32,856 bases of DNA from Pararhodospirillum photometricum DSM 122 (GCF_000284415.1 NC_017059.1:965344-998199), one strand, 5' to 3'. Numbered from the stretch's first letter, positions 8,732 to 16,420 are shown. Made by a program: numbers and translations. Notes: generated by a model not told the origin, from the letters alone.

Positions 8732-8759
8732 AAAAAATCAGCTTTTAGTTGATTTTTTT
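8732..8759. terminator. AT-rich inverted repeat, terminator-like
   Basis: AAAAATCA and TGATTTTT form an 8-bp stem around a 9-nt loop, followed by more T residues. It lies upstream of the cassette promoter and could insulate the cassette from transcription entering from the left. The stem is AT-only for most of its length, so it is weak. Confidence 0.35.
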
Positions 8760-8785
8760 GTTTGCTATTTTTGAAAAATAAACCA

Positions 8786-8814
8786 TTGAACTAGCGGTCT
8801 TAAAAAAGTACAAT
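8786..8814 (+). promoter_or_regulatory. Sigma70-type promoter of the SIR2-like cassette
   Basis: The -35 box TTGAAC (8786-8791) and the -10 box TACAAT (8809-8814) are separated by exactly 17 nt. Transcription would start near 8821 and give a leader of about 138 nt. It is among the best promoter matches in the window. Confidence 0.65.
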
Positions 8815-8958
8815 TTTCATGTTGCTACCTCTTTAGTTGCCACCCACCCCTTGGGCCTGAGAAGGTCAAAAAGTCCGACTTCAATAATGGTGACGTCGTG
8901 ACAGGTCGTTTATGAATATGACACCGTAGACGTTACCACTGGACTCTCAAATAGCGAG

Positions 8959-9990
8959 ATGACAATGGAAAACTATGGAATTAGAAAATCAAACATTGAG
9001 ACTCTAGCCAAGCTTCTTTTTGATAGAAAAAAAACGGGAAGAATGCCAGTTCTTCTGATTGGCTCTGGAGTTTCTATTGAATCAGGAGGACCAGATGGTT
9101 ACGGCTTGATGGAAAGCATCCTTAGATCTTATCCACCAACCGAAAAAGATTGGATTGACGTCATTAAAGATTTTACCCCTGGAATAAAAGAACATGATAC
9201 TTCCAGTTTGATCAGGGATTTCACTGACTACTTGAACCGCTTATCAAGCGGAAAAAAATTAACAGATCAAAAAAACATCAATTACTATTATGAATTAGTC
9301 TCAAGCCTTTACAATTTAACAATAAGCAGGCGCTCAATTCAAGAAATATATGGAATATATCATGAATATCTTCAATATCATCGCCCATCTATCGGGTATG
9401 AATATTTCGGTAAACTTGCAAAGAAAGGGTATTTTGAATGGATTGTCTCAACAAATTTTGACCCGTTAGTCGAAGAGGCTTTTGCTGATGCCAAAATTCC
9501 CCAGCACGATATGATCTTGCTCACCAGAAAAATGAGCGACCCCAATGAAATTGCCTTGTTCATCAAAAGTGATTTTCATAACCCTCCGCTGAAATTATTC
9601 AAAATTCACGGGGACCTTAGAACCCGAAAGATAGATGCAACCAGCGAAACAATTCAGCGGTTTGACCAAGAAACTGAGATTGAATTAGAAAAAAATCTTG
9701 TCTCTCTTGTCAACAGAAGGGACCTTGTCGTTATTGGCCACAGCCTTCGGGACAACAATATTAATAAAATTATAAGCAAAGCATGTATTTCTGAAAATCA
9801 CGTCAACAAACTTAACTCGATTTGGCTTCTTACGATGCCTGAACACGAGGTTTTGTCTAACGCTTCCCTAAAAAAAATCGATTCAGAATACAAAGATCGC
9901 AAAAGCGGTGGCATAAATTACATATTGGACGATGAAACCGAAAAAAGAAAAACAATAACGACAGAACATCCAACGATAGCGATGAAATAA
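8959..9990 (+). CDS. SIR2-like domain protein, candidate NADase effector of a defence cassette
   Basis: The 343-residue protein has the SIR2-like fold signatures in order: GSGVS at 35-39 (NAD-binding loop), STNFD at 164-168 with the conserved Asn and Asp, KIHGDL at 215-220 with the probable catalytic His217, and VVIGHSLRD at 257-265 near the end of the Rossmann core. No zinc-finger cysteines of true sirtuin deacetylases are present. Proteins of this type in bacteria mostly hydrolyse NAD+ as effectors of anti-phage systems such as Thoeris, DSR and SIR2-HerA, and that role is inferred here. The codons and base composition are AT-richer than in neighbouring core genes, a sign of transfer. The start is uncertain: ATG at 8959 or ATG at 8965, the latter having GAG at better spacing. 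A gene of unknown family follows after 38 nt. Confidence 0.85.
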   Translation: MTMENYGIRKSNIETLAKLLFDRKKTGRMPVLLIGSGVSIESGGPDGYGLMESILRSYPPTEKDWIDVIKDFTPGIKEHDTSSLIRDFTDYLNRLSSGKKLTDQKNINYYYELVSSLYNLTISRRSIQEIYGIYHEYLQYHRPSIGYEYFGKLAKKGYFEWIVSTNFDPLVEEAFADAKIPQHDMILLTRKMSDPNEIALFIKSDFHNPPLKLFKIHGDLRTRKIDATSETIQRFDQETEIELEKNLVSLVNRRDLVVIGHSLRDNNINKIISKACISENHVNKLNSIWLLTMPEHEVLSNASLKKIDSEYKDRKSGGINYILDDETEKRKTITTEHPTIAMK

Positions 9991-10028
9991 AAAAAACAAC
10001 TACTCAGAATTACTATTTTGACAAGTGC

Positions 10029-11582
10029 ATGAAAGAACTATATAAGAGAATCATGCGCCTAGAAAAAGATGAATACACGAACAAACCTCGCCCCCTTCAC
10101 GATTTTACAACGATACATTTTACCTGCGGCATGACACCCAATAAAAAACAATTGATGCATCTCGTTGTTGCGCCAAAGCACCTTGGAAACCCCCGCGACG
10201 CTACAACCCTTAACGACTGGCTCTTCTCAAGCGAGTGCTTGAAGGATGGTGTTGCAAATTTTGATAGAAATATTTCTCCAATCTACTTCTCTCACCTCTT
10301 GGACCCACTAAACCTTTATCTTCTCCAATCCGGGATGGCACGACAACGGTCGAACGCGACGGTCGCGCCGACCATGAGCGATTTTCCCTCAATTTATTTG
10401 CCCTTCGTGCGCGAAGTCTACCTTCGCTCCTCAGAAAGCGAGGGATTTTCTAAAGCCCTCCTCCTCGACACGGTGAATACAAAAAAAGGAATTAGAGCAT
10501 TAAGCCAAGCCCTGCGTGACATCTACAAAGATCGTACCCAGCCTCTCTCCGTATACATAGACCCGTCCCGCGCTCCGCAAGAAGAAAATTTTATGCGCAG
10601 CCAAAACTACACACAGATGGGGCAAGGCGAAATTGACCTGACACCAATTCTTAGGTCAATGACTATTCTTGCTGGTCACCCAAAATACATGAAATTCGCA
10701 AACACCGCCAATGAAGCTGATGTCACCCTGAGTTTTACCCCGCAAGACGGCGACATCGCTATTCCGATTTATCGCTTCATCCCTGTTATTACAAAGGACA
10801 CCTCCACCTGGACAAAGATGAAGCGCTCTGAAGAAGACGATGCCATCTTCTTGACCGTTGGCGGCCCTGAACACAACAAACTTCTAGAGATGTTTATCGC
10901 CCTTCACCGGTGGGGCAGTGGGCAAACAGTGATGAGCCAATCCAATCACTTCGACATGCAGGATTGGGAAGGCATTGATAGCGCCGTCATGCTGCATACC
11001 GAGGCGTACGTCGGGGGAATTATGCGCCGCCTGCGCCAGGATGAGGCAGAAAATAATGTCGAGCGCAAGCGCAGTGGAGATGGAGCATTCCTGATCAACT
11101 TCACCGCCCCGTTAGATATTCTGGACCCTGCCTTCCCCCAGGAAAATCCGGAGCTCCGCGGCAAATCTATCAAGGTGGTGGCGGTGATCGGCATGTCGGC
11201 CCGAGGCAGCGTCACGGGCCTCACCTACGTCGCCTACAATACAAGATATAACTTCGAGGCTAATTCCGCCAACATCCTCGATCTTCCTGGATATCAAACA
11301 ACAGCAGAAAATAACGTCGGAAGCACATTTCCTATTGATTACATCCGCCGCATCCTCAAAGGAGAAAAAATTGGGACCGCTGACTGGGATAAACCTTTAC
11401 TAGCAGAAACCATAGAAGATGAACCTAAAGAAATTATTGCCCGCCTTGCCACACGCTTGAATAGTTCTGTCTTTAATTTGCTTGGGCAAGAGAAACTTCA
11501 TTTTCCAGAATTGGCAAGGGGCGACACCCATGCTATGTTGATGACCCTGATTGCTGAGAGGTTTTTCATCAAAAAGCCATAG
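10029..11582 (+). CDS. Protein of unknown family, possible sensor or partner of the SIR2-like protein
   Basis: I do not recognise this 517-residue soluble protein as a named family. The N-terminal half (to about 200) is mixed alpha/beta, with segments such as QLMHLVVAPKHLG and PLSVYIDPSRAP. The C-terminal half has a hydrophobic strand ending in VGGPEHN (277-283). About 105 residues later a second strand ends in a glycine-rich loop, VVAVIGMSARGSVTG (383-397), followed by LTYVAYN. A strand-GGPxxN followed by a strand-GxxxxGT-like loop is a layout I associate with sensor-like domains in conflict proteins, but this is recollection of pattern and not proof. No transmembrane segment is seen. It lies 38 nt after the SIR2-like gene and 17 nt before the membrane-protein gene. 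ATG at 10029 is used; ATG at 10053 is a possible alternative. Confidence 0.8.
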   Translation: MKELYKRIMRLEKDEYTNKPRPLHDFTTIHFTCGMTPNKKQLMHLVVAPKHLGNPRDATTLNDWLFSSECLKDGVANFDRNISPIYFSHLLDPLNLYLLQSGMARQRSNATVAPTMSDFPSIYLPFVREVYLRSSESEGFSKALLLDTVNTKKGIRALSQALRDIYKDRTQPLSVYIDPSRAPQEENFMRSQNYTQMGQGEIDLTPILRSMTILAGHPKYMKFANTANEADVTLSFTPQDGDIAIPIYRFIPVITKDTSTWTKMKRSEEDDAIFLTVGGPEHNKLLEMFIALHRWGSGQTVMSQSNHFDMQDWEGIDSAVMLHTEAYVGGIMRRLRQDEAENNVERKRSGDGAFLINFTAPLDILDPAFPQENPELRGKSIKVVAVIGMSARGSVTGLTYVAYNTRYNFEANSANILDLPGYQTTAENNVGSTFPIDYIRRILKGEKIGTADWDKPLLAETIEDEPKEIIARLATRLNSSVFNLLGQEKLHFPELARGDTHAMLMTLIAERFFIKKP

Positions 11583-11599
11583 CAGAGTTTCTCGCCAGC

Positions 11600-12511
11600 A
11601 TGCTTTCCCTTATTGCTATTCTCTTGATTATGGCCGCCGGAGCTTATCTCCGGCGGTACCAAGAAGCTCGGGTGATGCCTTGGGCGGGAGTTTTGCAGCA
11701 AAGCACTCTATTTTTTTTGACACTTTATACGATTTGCCTCTTTTCCCACCCTCTTGCTTCCTCTGACCTCTGGTTACTTTTGACGATTGGATTTTCGCTG
11801 CAAGCGGTCCCAAGCCTTCTTGGCTTTTCCCTCCTAAAACAAAAAAAATCTATCGGCCGTGATTTTATAGAATTTTCTACTTACGGAGGGGGGAACCGAG
11901 GAGTTCTTCTCCTTTCGCTTCTTGAGCCGCAATGGCTCCCCATTTTTATTGGAATTGACTTAGGTAACTTTATATCTCTTCTGCTACTTTTCCCCATTCT
12001 TGCCCGCAGGGGAGAGCAAGGGGAGACCTCTCCTGCGCGACAAACCTTGATGAAATCGTGGCGGCAAGCGGCTATTACCATGGGTTGCGTCGGCCTCGGC
12101 TTGTTCCTGGAGACAGTCAACGTCCCCGTCCCAGCGCCCCTAGAGACAATACTGAAGGTCCTTCTCACCACAAGCATCGCCTTACACCTGGGCTTACACT
12201 TTAGCCCACGCCTCGTCGCTCCCGGCCGTCTTTTGAGACGTCTCCTCGGAGTCCGAGCGGTCGGCGTGGGCATCACCGTCTTTGCTTACACTGTCGGAGC
12301 GTTTTTCCTTGGAGGTTCCTCGACTCCCGCCATTTGGGCGACATGCTTGATTTTTTTAATTTTGCCGACGAGTTCGATCGCACCGATGTTTTTGTCGCCT
12401 GGAGCGTGGCGCGACCAAGTCATGGCGAATGTGATTGCGACCTCCACGGTGTTTATCGCCCTTCTCCTGGGGCTTTCCGGCCTCAAGATCATTGCATCCG
12501 TATTTTTTTGA
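11600..12511 (+). CDS. Polytopic membrane protein, AEC/permease-like
   Basis: The 303-residue protein is hydrophobic throughout, with about nine or ten predicted membrane helices. Examples are residues 1-16, 33-47, 56-76, a pair around 110-135, several between 155 and 265, and a last helix near 280-303. The charged loops (SLLKQKKS, RRGEQGE, RLLRRLLG) are mostly basic. The half-and-half layout, with a central loop near 135-150, resembles auxin-efflux-carrier (AEC) type permeases, and PTSSIAPMFLSPGAWRD lies where AEC proteins have a conserved proline region. The match is weak and a dedicated defence-associated membrane protein is also possible. The 17-nt gap after the 517-residue protein gene suggests translational coupling within the SIR2-like operon. 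The Shine-Dalgarno sequence is poor. Confidence 0.7.
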   Translation: MLSLIAILLIMAAGAYLRRYQEARVMPWAGVLQQSTLFFLTLYTICLFSHPLASSDLWLLLTIGFSLQAVPSLLGFSLLKQKKSIGRDFIEFSTYGGGNRGVLLLSLLEPQWLPIFIGIDLGNFISLLLLFPILARRGEQGETSPARQTLMKSWRQAAITMGCVGLGLFLETVNVPVPAPLETILKVLLTTSIALHLGLHFSPRLVAPGRLLRRLLGVRAVGVGITVFAYTVGAFFLGGSSTPAIWATCLIFLILPTSSIAPMFLSPGAWRDQVMANVIATSTVFIALLLGLSGLKIIASVFF

Positions 12512-12558
12512 GTTCGTCGTTGATAGATGCGCACCCTTTACGGGAAAAAATCACACTA

Positions 12559-12573
12559 CTGTCGCATCGACAG
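12559..12573 (-). terminator. Hairpin between convergent genes
   Basis: CTGTCG (12559-12564) and CGACAG (12568-12573) form a perfect 6-bp stem with a 3-nt loop. Read on the minus strand it is followed after a few bases by TTTTTT, so it suits the HAD gene best. On the plus side a pyrimidine-rich run follows. Confidence 0.45.
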
Positions 12574-12601
12574 TCTCTTCCCTCCCTTCGTCCGCGATTG
12601 T

Positions 12602-13414
12602 TTAGGGGTGGACCCCAAAAGTATCATGGCCGCTCTGCTTGACGAGAACATTGATGATATCGACCACCCCCTCCGCAAAAGGCAGAGGTGAAACATATTT
12701 CGCCACGGATTTTACAGCATCGCAGGCATTCTCAGGCGCGGCGGGATATCCGACACGAGTCAAGAAAGGAATATCTCCCGCACTATCACCAATTCCAAGC
12801 ATAAACTGCTCATCAATTGACGTGAGCTGTGAAAGCCAGCGCACCCCAACCCCTTTATCAATGCCAAAAGGCGTAATATCGACAGCCGTTGTTGAATGAT
12901 TAACCGAAAAAATAGATTGATCAACCATGTCTTTAACAACGTTATACAACTCAACTACTTTCTCTCTCAGTGAAAATTCTTCTCCACCATCCTTGGATAT
13001 TGGATTAAGGCTAATGCACACTTCTTTCCCTGGCTCCACCTGAAAAGTGATGCCCGAGAGATGTCCATCTGAAAATTTTTCGCGCATTCTATTGATTTCG
13101 TGAAGAAAACTTGGACGAATCGTTGGATGAATTAGGATTGTATCCTGATCAGGCTTATAAATAACGGCACCATTTTCACAGACACACGGCATTTTTACCC
13201 CCAGCAACTGGGAAAGAGCCTCCACATATGGCTGAGGCCGTCCCGTGCAAAAAACTAGAGGCGGCAACCCCATCTTTACCAGCCCGTTATTATAATCGCG
13301 TAATAATTTTAAAGAATCTATATCGATTGAACTTTTCTTACCTTGCGTCAAACACCCATCAATATCTGCGACGACAAGGCTAATTTTGTTTTTATCATAA
13401 CCGCAGGTATGCAT
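12602..13414 (-). CDS. HAD-superfamily phosphatase (Cof/phosphoglycolate-phosphatase-like)
   Basis: The 270-residue protein has all HAD motifs: VVADIDGCLT near 14-23 (nucleophile Asp17, acid Asp19), the motif II threonine in VFCTGRP, and the motif IV acidic pair in GIGDSAGDIPFL. A lysine in DKGVGVRWL serves as motif III. A cap domain lies between motifs II and III, as in type IIB (Cof, TA0175) enzymes. It should hydrolyse a phosphoester, possibly a sugar phosphate or phosphoglycolate; the substrate is unknown. The start at 13414 is preferred over the ATG at 13444 because AAGGA lies at 13422-13426, exactly 7 nt upstream. Base composition is AT-rich like the SIR2-like cassette, to which it is convergent, so it probably arrived with the same island. 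Confidence 0.85.
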   Translation of the reverse strand: MHTCGYDKNKISLVVADIDGCLTQGKKSSIDIDSLKLLRDYNNGLVKMGLPPLVFCTGRPQPYVEALSQLLGVKMPCVCENGAVIYKPDQDTILIHPTIRPSFLHEINRMREKFSDGHLSGITFQVEPGKEVCISLNPISKDGGEEFSLREKVVELYNVVKDMVDQSIFSVNHSTTAVDITPFGIDKGVGVRWLSQLTSIDEQFMLGIGDSAGDIPFLTRVGYPAAPENACDAVKSVAKYVSPLPFAEGVVDIINVLVKQSGHDTFGVHP

Positions 13415-13444
13415 CGAAATATCCTTTTTGATGCGATTTGACAT

Positions 13445-14053
13445 TCACCGCCAGGTTAACTTCACACTCTTACTTCCTTTGCCCCCTTCTTGGGCTATTG
13501 CTCTTCTACGTCCAGATCCGAGCATCGCCAGGGCAGCTAGGACGCATAAAACTCCGGCCATAAAAAACGGCGGCAGGGCGCTGCCATAGAGCGTGTGACT
13601 GAGGCCATCGCCATAAGCGGCACAGCCCTCCAGTTGGTCGCTGGCAAAGACCTAGCCAAACACCAGATTAGCCAGTTCGCCGAAGCGATCGTCGGTCAGA
13701 TTGACTGCTAGGAAACGCCCCCAGTCCAGAGCATAAGACATGGGAAACAAGGACGGGCTCGCCAAGCCGGAATCGGTAAACGGCGGGTACGGCAACGACA
13801 AGCCGCACAAGCCGTAAGACCAAAACTCGGTCATGAACGAGGAGCCCAGCCCCCCAGCGCCGATCACCCCAAGGGCAACACTAGCGACAGGCCTGAGCCC
13901 AAAGCGTTTCATGAACGCAGCAGCAAAGGACCCCATCAAGCCATACAGAAGCAGGCGCAAGGCGAAGCCCGAGAACAAAATGGCGGTGTCCGAGCCGTAA
14001 TGAAGGTCGGCCCGAGCAAACAGGGCAGCAACGGGGGACAGGTGATGGGGCAT
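13445..14053 (-). pseudogene. Remnant of an MFS transporter (internal deletion and in-frame stop)
   Basis: Reading from 14053, the segment FSGFALRLLLYGLMGSFAAAF followed by MKRFGLRPVASVALG and SSFMTEFW matches the region around helices 2-3 of MFS permeases of the kind that follow with a GTG loop. It then jumps to VFASDQLEGCAAYGDGLSH and PPFFMAGVLCVLAALAML, which match the last helices, so most of the middle is missing. A TAG at 13652-13654 interrupts the frame where a glutamine is expected. The reading then continues without further damage to a TGA at 13445-13447, which touches the ATG at 13444 upstream of the HAD gene. It is the scar of a larger core gene next to the accessory island. Confidence 0.7.
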
Positions 14054-14144
14054 GTGCCCTCCTAGCCGGACGAGCCCCGGTTCAGGTGAAAGCGATCGAC
14101 CTCGCACGATTGCGAGCCCGCCGCCTCGATGCAAGCCCCAAAAC

Positions 14145-14168
14145 GCAAAAAACGCCCCGAAGGGCGTC
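14145..14168 (-). terminator. Rho-independent terminator of the tRNA-Gly array
   Basis: On the minus strand GACGCCC-TTCG-GGGCGT is followed by TTTTTT (stem 14152-14167, T-run 14147-14151 as A on the plus strand). It lies about 24 nt after the last tRNA-Gly gene. The UUCG-type tetraloop and T-run make it a strong terminator. Confidence 0.85.
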
Positions 14169-14191
14169 TTTGCCGGCACTTTTGTTTGAAC

Positions 14192-14266
14192 TGGAGCGGG
14201 TGATGAGATTCGAACTCACGACCCCAACCTTGGCAAGGTTGTGCTCTACCCCTGAGCTACACCCGC
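14192..14266 (-). tRNA. tRNA-Gly(GCC), copy 4 in transcription order
   Basis: The acceptor GCGGGTG/CACCCGC, D-arm, anticodon arm CAACC-TTGCCAA-GGTTG (anticodon GCC) and T-arm with GTTCGAATC are all present, with CCA encoded at 14192-14194. It is identical to the three neighbouring copies and the last before the terminator. Confidence 0.97.
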
Positions 14267-14289
14267 AACAGTAAAAACATCGTGGCATT

Positions 14290-14364
14290 TGGAGCGGGTG
14301 ATGAGATTCGAACTCACGACCCCAACCTTGGCAAGGTTGTGCTCTACCCCTGAGCTACACCCGC
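14290..14364 (-). tRNA. tRNA-Gly(GCC), copy 3 in transcription order
   Basis: Identical in sequence to the other three copies, anticodon GCC, CCA encoded. The spacer to the next copy downstream is 23 nt. Confidence 0.97.
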
Positions 14365-14409
14365 ACTCCCCGGCTAGCCCAGACCGGACCACGTACTCTT
14401 CAGAACAGT

Positions 14410-14484
14410 TGGAGCGGGTGATGAGATTCGAACTCACGACCCCAACCTTGGCAAGGTTGTGCTCTACCCCTGAGCTACACCCGC
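14410..14484 (-). tRNA. tRNA-Gly(GCC), copy 2 in transcription order
   Basis: Identical in sequence to the other three copies, anticodon GCC, CCA encoded. The spacer to the next copy downstream is 45 nt. Confidence 0.97.
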
Positions 14485-14513
14485 ACCCGTCTGTTCTTCC
14501 CGCTTTGGCGCCT

Positions 14514-14588
14514 TGGAGCGGGTGATGAGATTCGAACTCACGACCCCAACCTTGGCAAGGTTGTGCTCTACCCCTGAGCTACACCCGC
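14514..14588 (-). tRNA. tRNA-Gly(GCC), copy 1 in transcription order
   Basis: Identical in sequence to the other three copies, anticodon GCC, CCA encoded. It is the promoter-proximal copy, with about 70 nt of leader before it. Confidence 0.97.
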
Positions 14589-14667
14589 ATCCGCTGCGCC
14601 CGAGACAACCCTTTGGAAACAAAGAATTCCTTCGTTTCGACGGGGCTGCCGTCGTCGGTGGAGGCGG

Positions 14668-14695
14668 ATAATAGCCATCGGCCTGAGGAACGCAA
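14668..14695 (-). promoter_or_regulatory. Likely promoter of the tRNA-Gly array
   Basis: On the minus strand TTGCGT (14690-14695) and TATTAT (14668-14673) are 16 nt apart. The -10 box is close to consensus and the -35 box is weak. Transcription would start near 14661, upstream of all four tRNA genes. Confidence 0.5.
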
Positions 14696-14794
14696 GCGCT
14701 TTTTTGGGAAATTTTGGCGGCGGCTTCCGGGCGCGGCTTCCCTGGACCGATGTCCTGCGCTACAGACCCCTCAGAGGGCATCAGGGAGATCACC

Positions 14795-16336
14795 ATGAGT
14801 CTGCTTCGCGCCATCACCACCGTGGGCGGCTACACGCTGCTCTCCCGGGTCGCCGGGTTTGTCCGCGACATCATCATCGCGCGCTACCTGGGGGCGGGCG
14901 CGGTGGCCGACGCTTTTTTTGTCGCCTTCCGCTTTCCCAACTTGTTTCGCAGTCTGTTTGCCGAGGGGGCGTTCTCGGCGGCCTTCGTGCCGTTGTTCGC
15001 CGGCGAGGTCGAGGCCCAGGGGCGCGACGCGGCCCGGCGCTTCGCCCGCGAGGCCTACACCGTGCTGGCCTTGCTGCTGGTCGTGTTCGTCGCAGCGATG
15101 GAGATCCTCATGCCCTGGGCGATGATCGCCCTGGCCCCGGGCTTCGCCGACGTGCCGGGCAAGATGACCCTGGCCGTCGAGTTGTCGCGCATCGCCTTTC
15201 CCTATCTCCTGTTCATCTCGCTGGCGTCCTTGCAATCGGGGGTGCTGAACTCGCTCGGACATTTTGCCGCCGCCGCTGCCGCCCCCATCTTGCTCAACCT
15301 GACCCTGATCACCGCCTTGCTGGGCTTTGCCGACAGCGCGCCAACGCCGGGCCACGCGCTGGCCTGGGGAGTGAGCGCGGCGGGCGTCTTGCAATTCGTT
15401 TGGCTGGCGGTTCATTGCCGGCGCGCTGGCTTGCCGCTGGGCCTGACCCGGCCCCGCCTCTCACCGCTGGTCCGCCGCCTGGGTCGGCGGGTGGTGCCGG
15501 TGGTGTTCGGCTCCAGCTTGTATCAAGTTAACCTACTCATCGGTACCGTGCTGGCCTCGCTGGTCAGCGACGGCGCGGTCAGTTACCTCTATTACGCCGA
15601 TCGGGTCACCCAGTTGCCGCTTGGCGTGATCGGCATTGCCGTGGGCACGGCGCTGCTGCCCTTGCTGTCGCGACAACTCAAAGCCGGAAACATAGAGGCG
15701 GCCCTTTGGAATCAGAACCGCGCCTTGGAGGTGGCCCTGCTCCTGACCCTGCCGGCCGCGGCCGCGTTGATGGTGCTGGCCACCCCGATCACCGCCACCT
15801 TGTTTGAACGCGGCGCCTTCTCGCCCGAGGACACCGTGGCCACCGCCGCCGCCATGGTCGCCTTTGGGGCGGGGTTGCCGGCCTTTGTGCTGGTCAAGGT
15901 CCTGACCCCGGCCTTTTACGCCCGCGAGGACACGGCAACACCGGTGCGCATCGCCGCTGTCGCCATGGCGACCAACATCGGCCTCAACGTCGCCCTGATG
16001 GGCCCCCTCGGGCATATCGGCATCGCCATCGGCGCCAGCGCGTCAAGCTGGCTCAATGCGGTTTTGCTGGCCGTGGTCTTGCACCGGCGCCGGCTGTTTT
16101 CGCCCGATGCCCGCCTGGGAACCCGCCTGCCCCGGATCGTGGCGGCGGTGGCCGGCATGGGGGCCCTTTTGTGGGGCGTGATGGACCTGCTGGAGCCCCT
16201 GAGCGCCCATGGCGATCTCACCCGCATCCCCGCCCTGATCGTGCTGATCGCCGCTGGCGGCTTGGGCTATGGCGGGCTGGTCTTGCTGCTGCGCGCCACC
16301 TCCTTGGCCGACCTGAAGACCGCGCTGCGCCGCTAA
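14795..16336 (+). CDS. murJ: Lipid II flippase MurJ (MviN)
   Basis: The 513-residue protein is an integral membrane protein of the MOP superfamily with about 14 membrane helices. The N terminus (MSLLRAITTVGGYTLLSRVAGFVRDIIIARYLGAG) followed by the ADAFFVAFRFPNLFRSLFAEGAFSAAFVP segment is diagnostic of MurJ. The arginines in SRVAGFVRD and FRSLFAEGAF line the central cavity that binds lipid II. The protein moves lipid-linked peptidoglycan precursor across the inner membrane and is usually essential. The start at 14795 has GGGAG at 14784-14788 with 6-nt spacing. It is convergent with the chemotaxis gene, and two head-to-head terminator hairpins separate them. Confidence 0.97.
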   Translation: MSLLRAITTVGGYTLLSRVAGFVRDIIIARYLGAGAVADAFFVAFRFPNLFRSLFAEGAFSAAFVPLFAGEVEAQGRDAARRFAREAYTVLALLLVVFVAAMEILMPWAMIALAPGFADVPGKMTLAVELSRIAFPYLLFISLASLQSGVLNSLGHFAAAAAAPILLNLTLITALLGFADSAPTPGHALAWGVSAAGVLQFVWLAVHCRRAGLPLGLTRPRLSPLVRRLGRRVVPVVFGSSLYQVNLLIGTVLASLVSDGAVSYLYYADRVTQLPLGVIGIAVGTALLPLLSRQLKAGNIEAALWNQNRALEVALLLTLPAAAALMVLATPITATLFERGAFSPEDTVATAAAMVAFGAGLPAFVLVKVLTPAFYAREDTATPVRIAAVAMATNIGLNVALMGPLGHIGIAIGASASSWLNAVLLAVVLHRRRLFSPDARLGTRLPRIVAAVAGMGALLWGVMDLLEPLSAHGDLTRIPALIVLIAAGGLGYGGLVLLLRATSLADLKTALRR

Positions 16337-16340
16337 AGGA

Positions 16341-16387
16341 ATCGTGGGGTCTGGGGAGGCCGCGCCTCCCCGGCCTTCTTTTTTTAA
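16341..16387 (+). terminator. Repeated hairpin terminator, copy 4
   Basis: CTGGGGAGG (16351-16359) pairs with CCTCCCCGG (16365-16373, one G-T wobble), followed by CTTCTTTTTTT. It begins a few bases after the murJ stop and is oriented with murJ. Confidence 0.75.
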
Positions 16388-16420
16388 GGCTGGGGAGGCG
16401 CGGCCTCCCCAGACCCCTCG
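16383..16420 (-). terminator. Repeated hairpin terminator, copy 5 (minus orientation)
   Basis: The arms CTGGGGAGG (16390-16398) and CCTCCCCAG (16404-16412) form the hairpin. On the minus strand it follows the chemotaxis gene with the flank AATCGAGGGGT and runs into TTAAAAAAAG. It faces copy 4 head to head. Confidence 0.7.

Larger units (their letters stand above)
8524..8958. other. AT-rich non-coding stretch between the transposase and the SIR2-like gene
   Basis: There is no credible gene. Base composition drops sharply compared with the flanking core genes. It holds two inverted repeats (8732-8759 and 8766-8780), a good sigma70-type promoter at 8786-8814 and a leader of about 140 nt before the first cassette gene. 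Tiny reading frames in the leader (for example ATG GTG ACG TCG TGA) look like chance. Confidence 0.6.

Noticed and set aside
14192..14588. tRNA-Gly array as integration site of the island
   Set aside because: No duplicated tRNA 3' end (att repeat) was found on the far side of the island and no integrase gene is in the window; the transporter remnant also lies between them.
14082..14820. Short frames over the tRNA-Gly array
   Set aside because: Their repeated peptide text is only a translation of the four tRNA genes.
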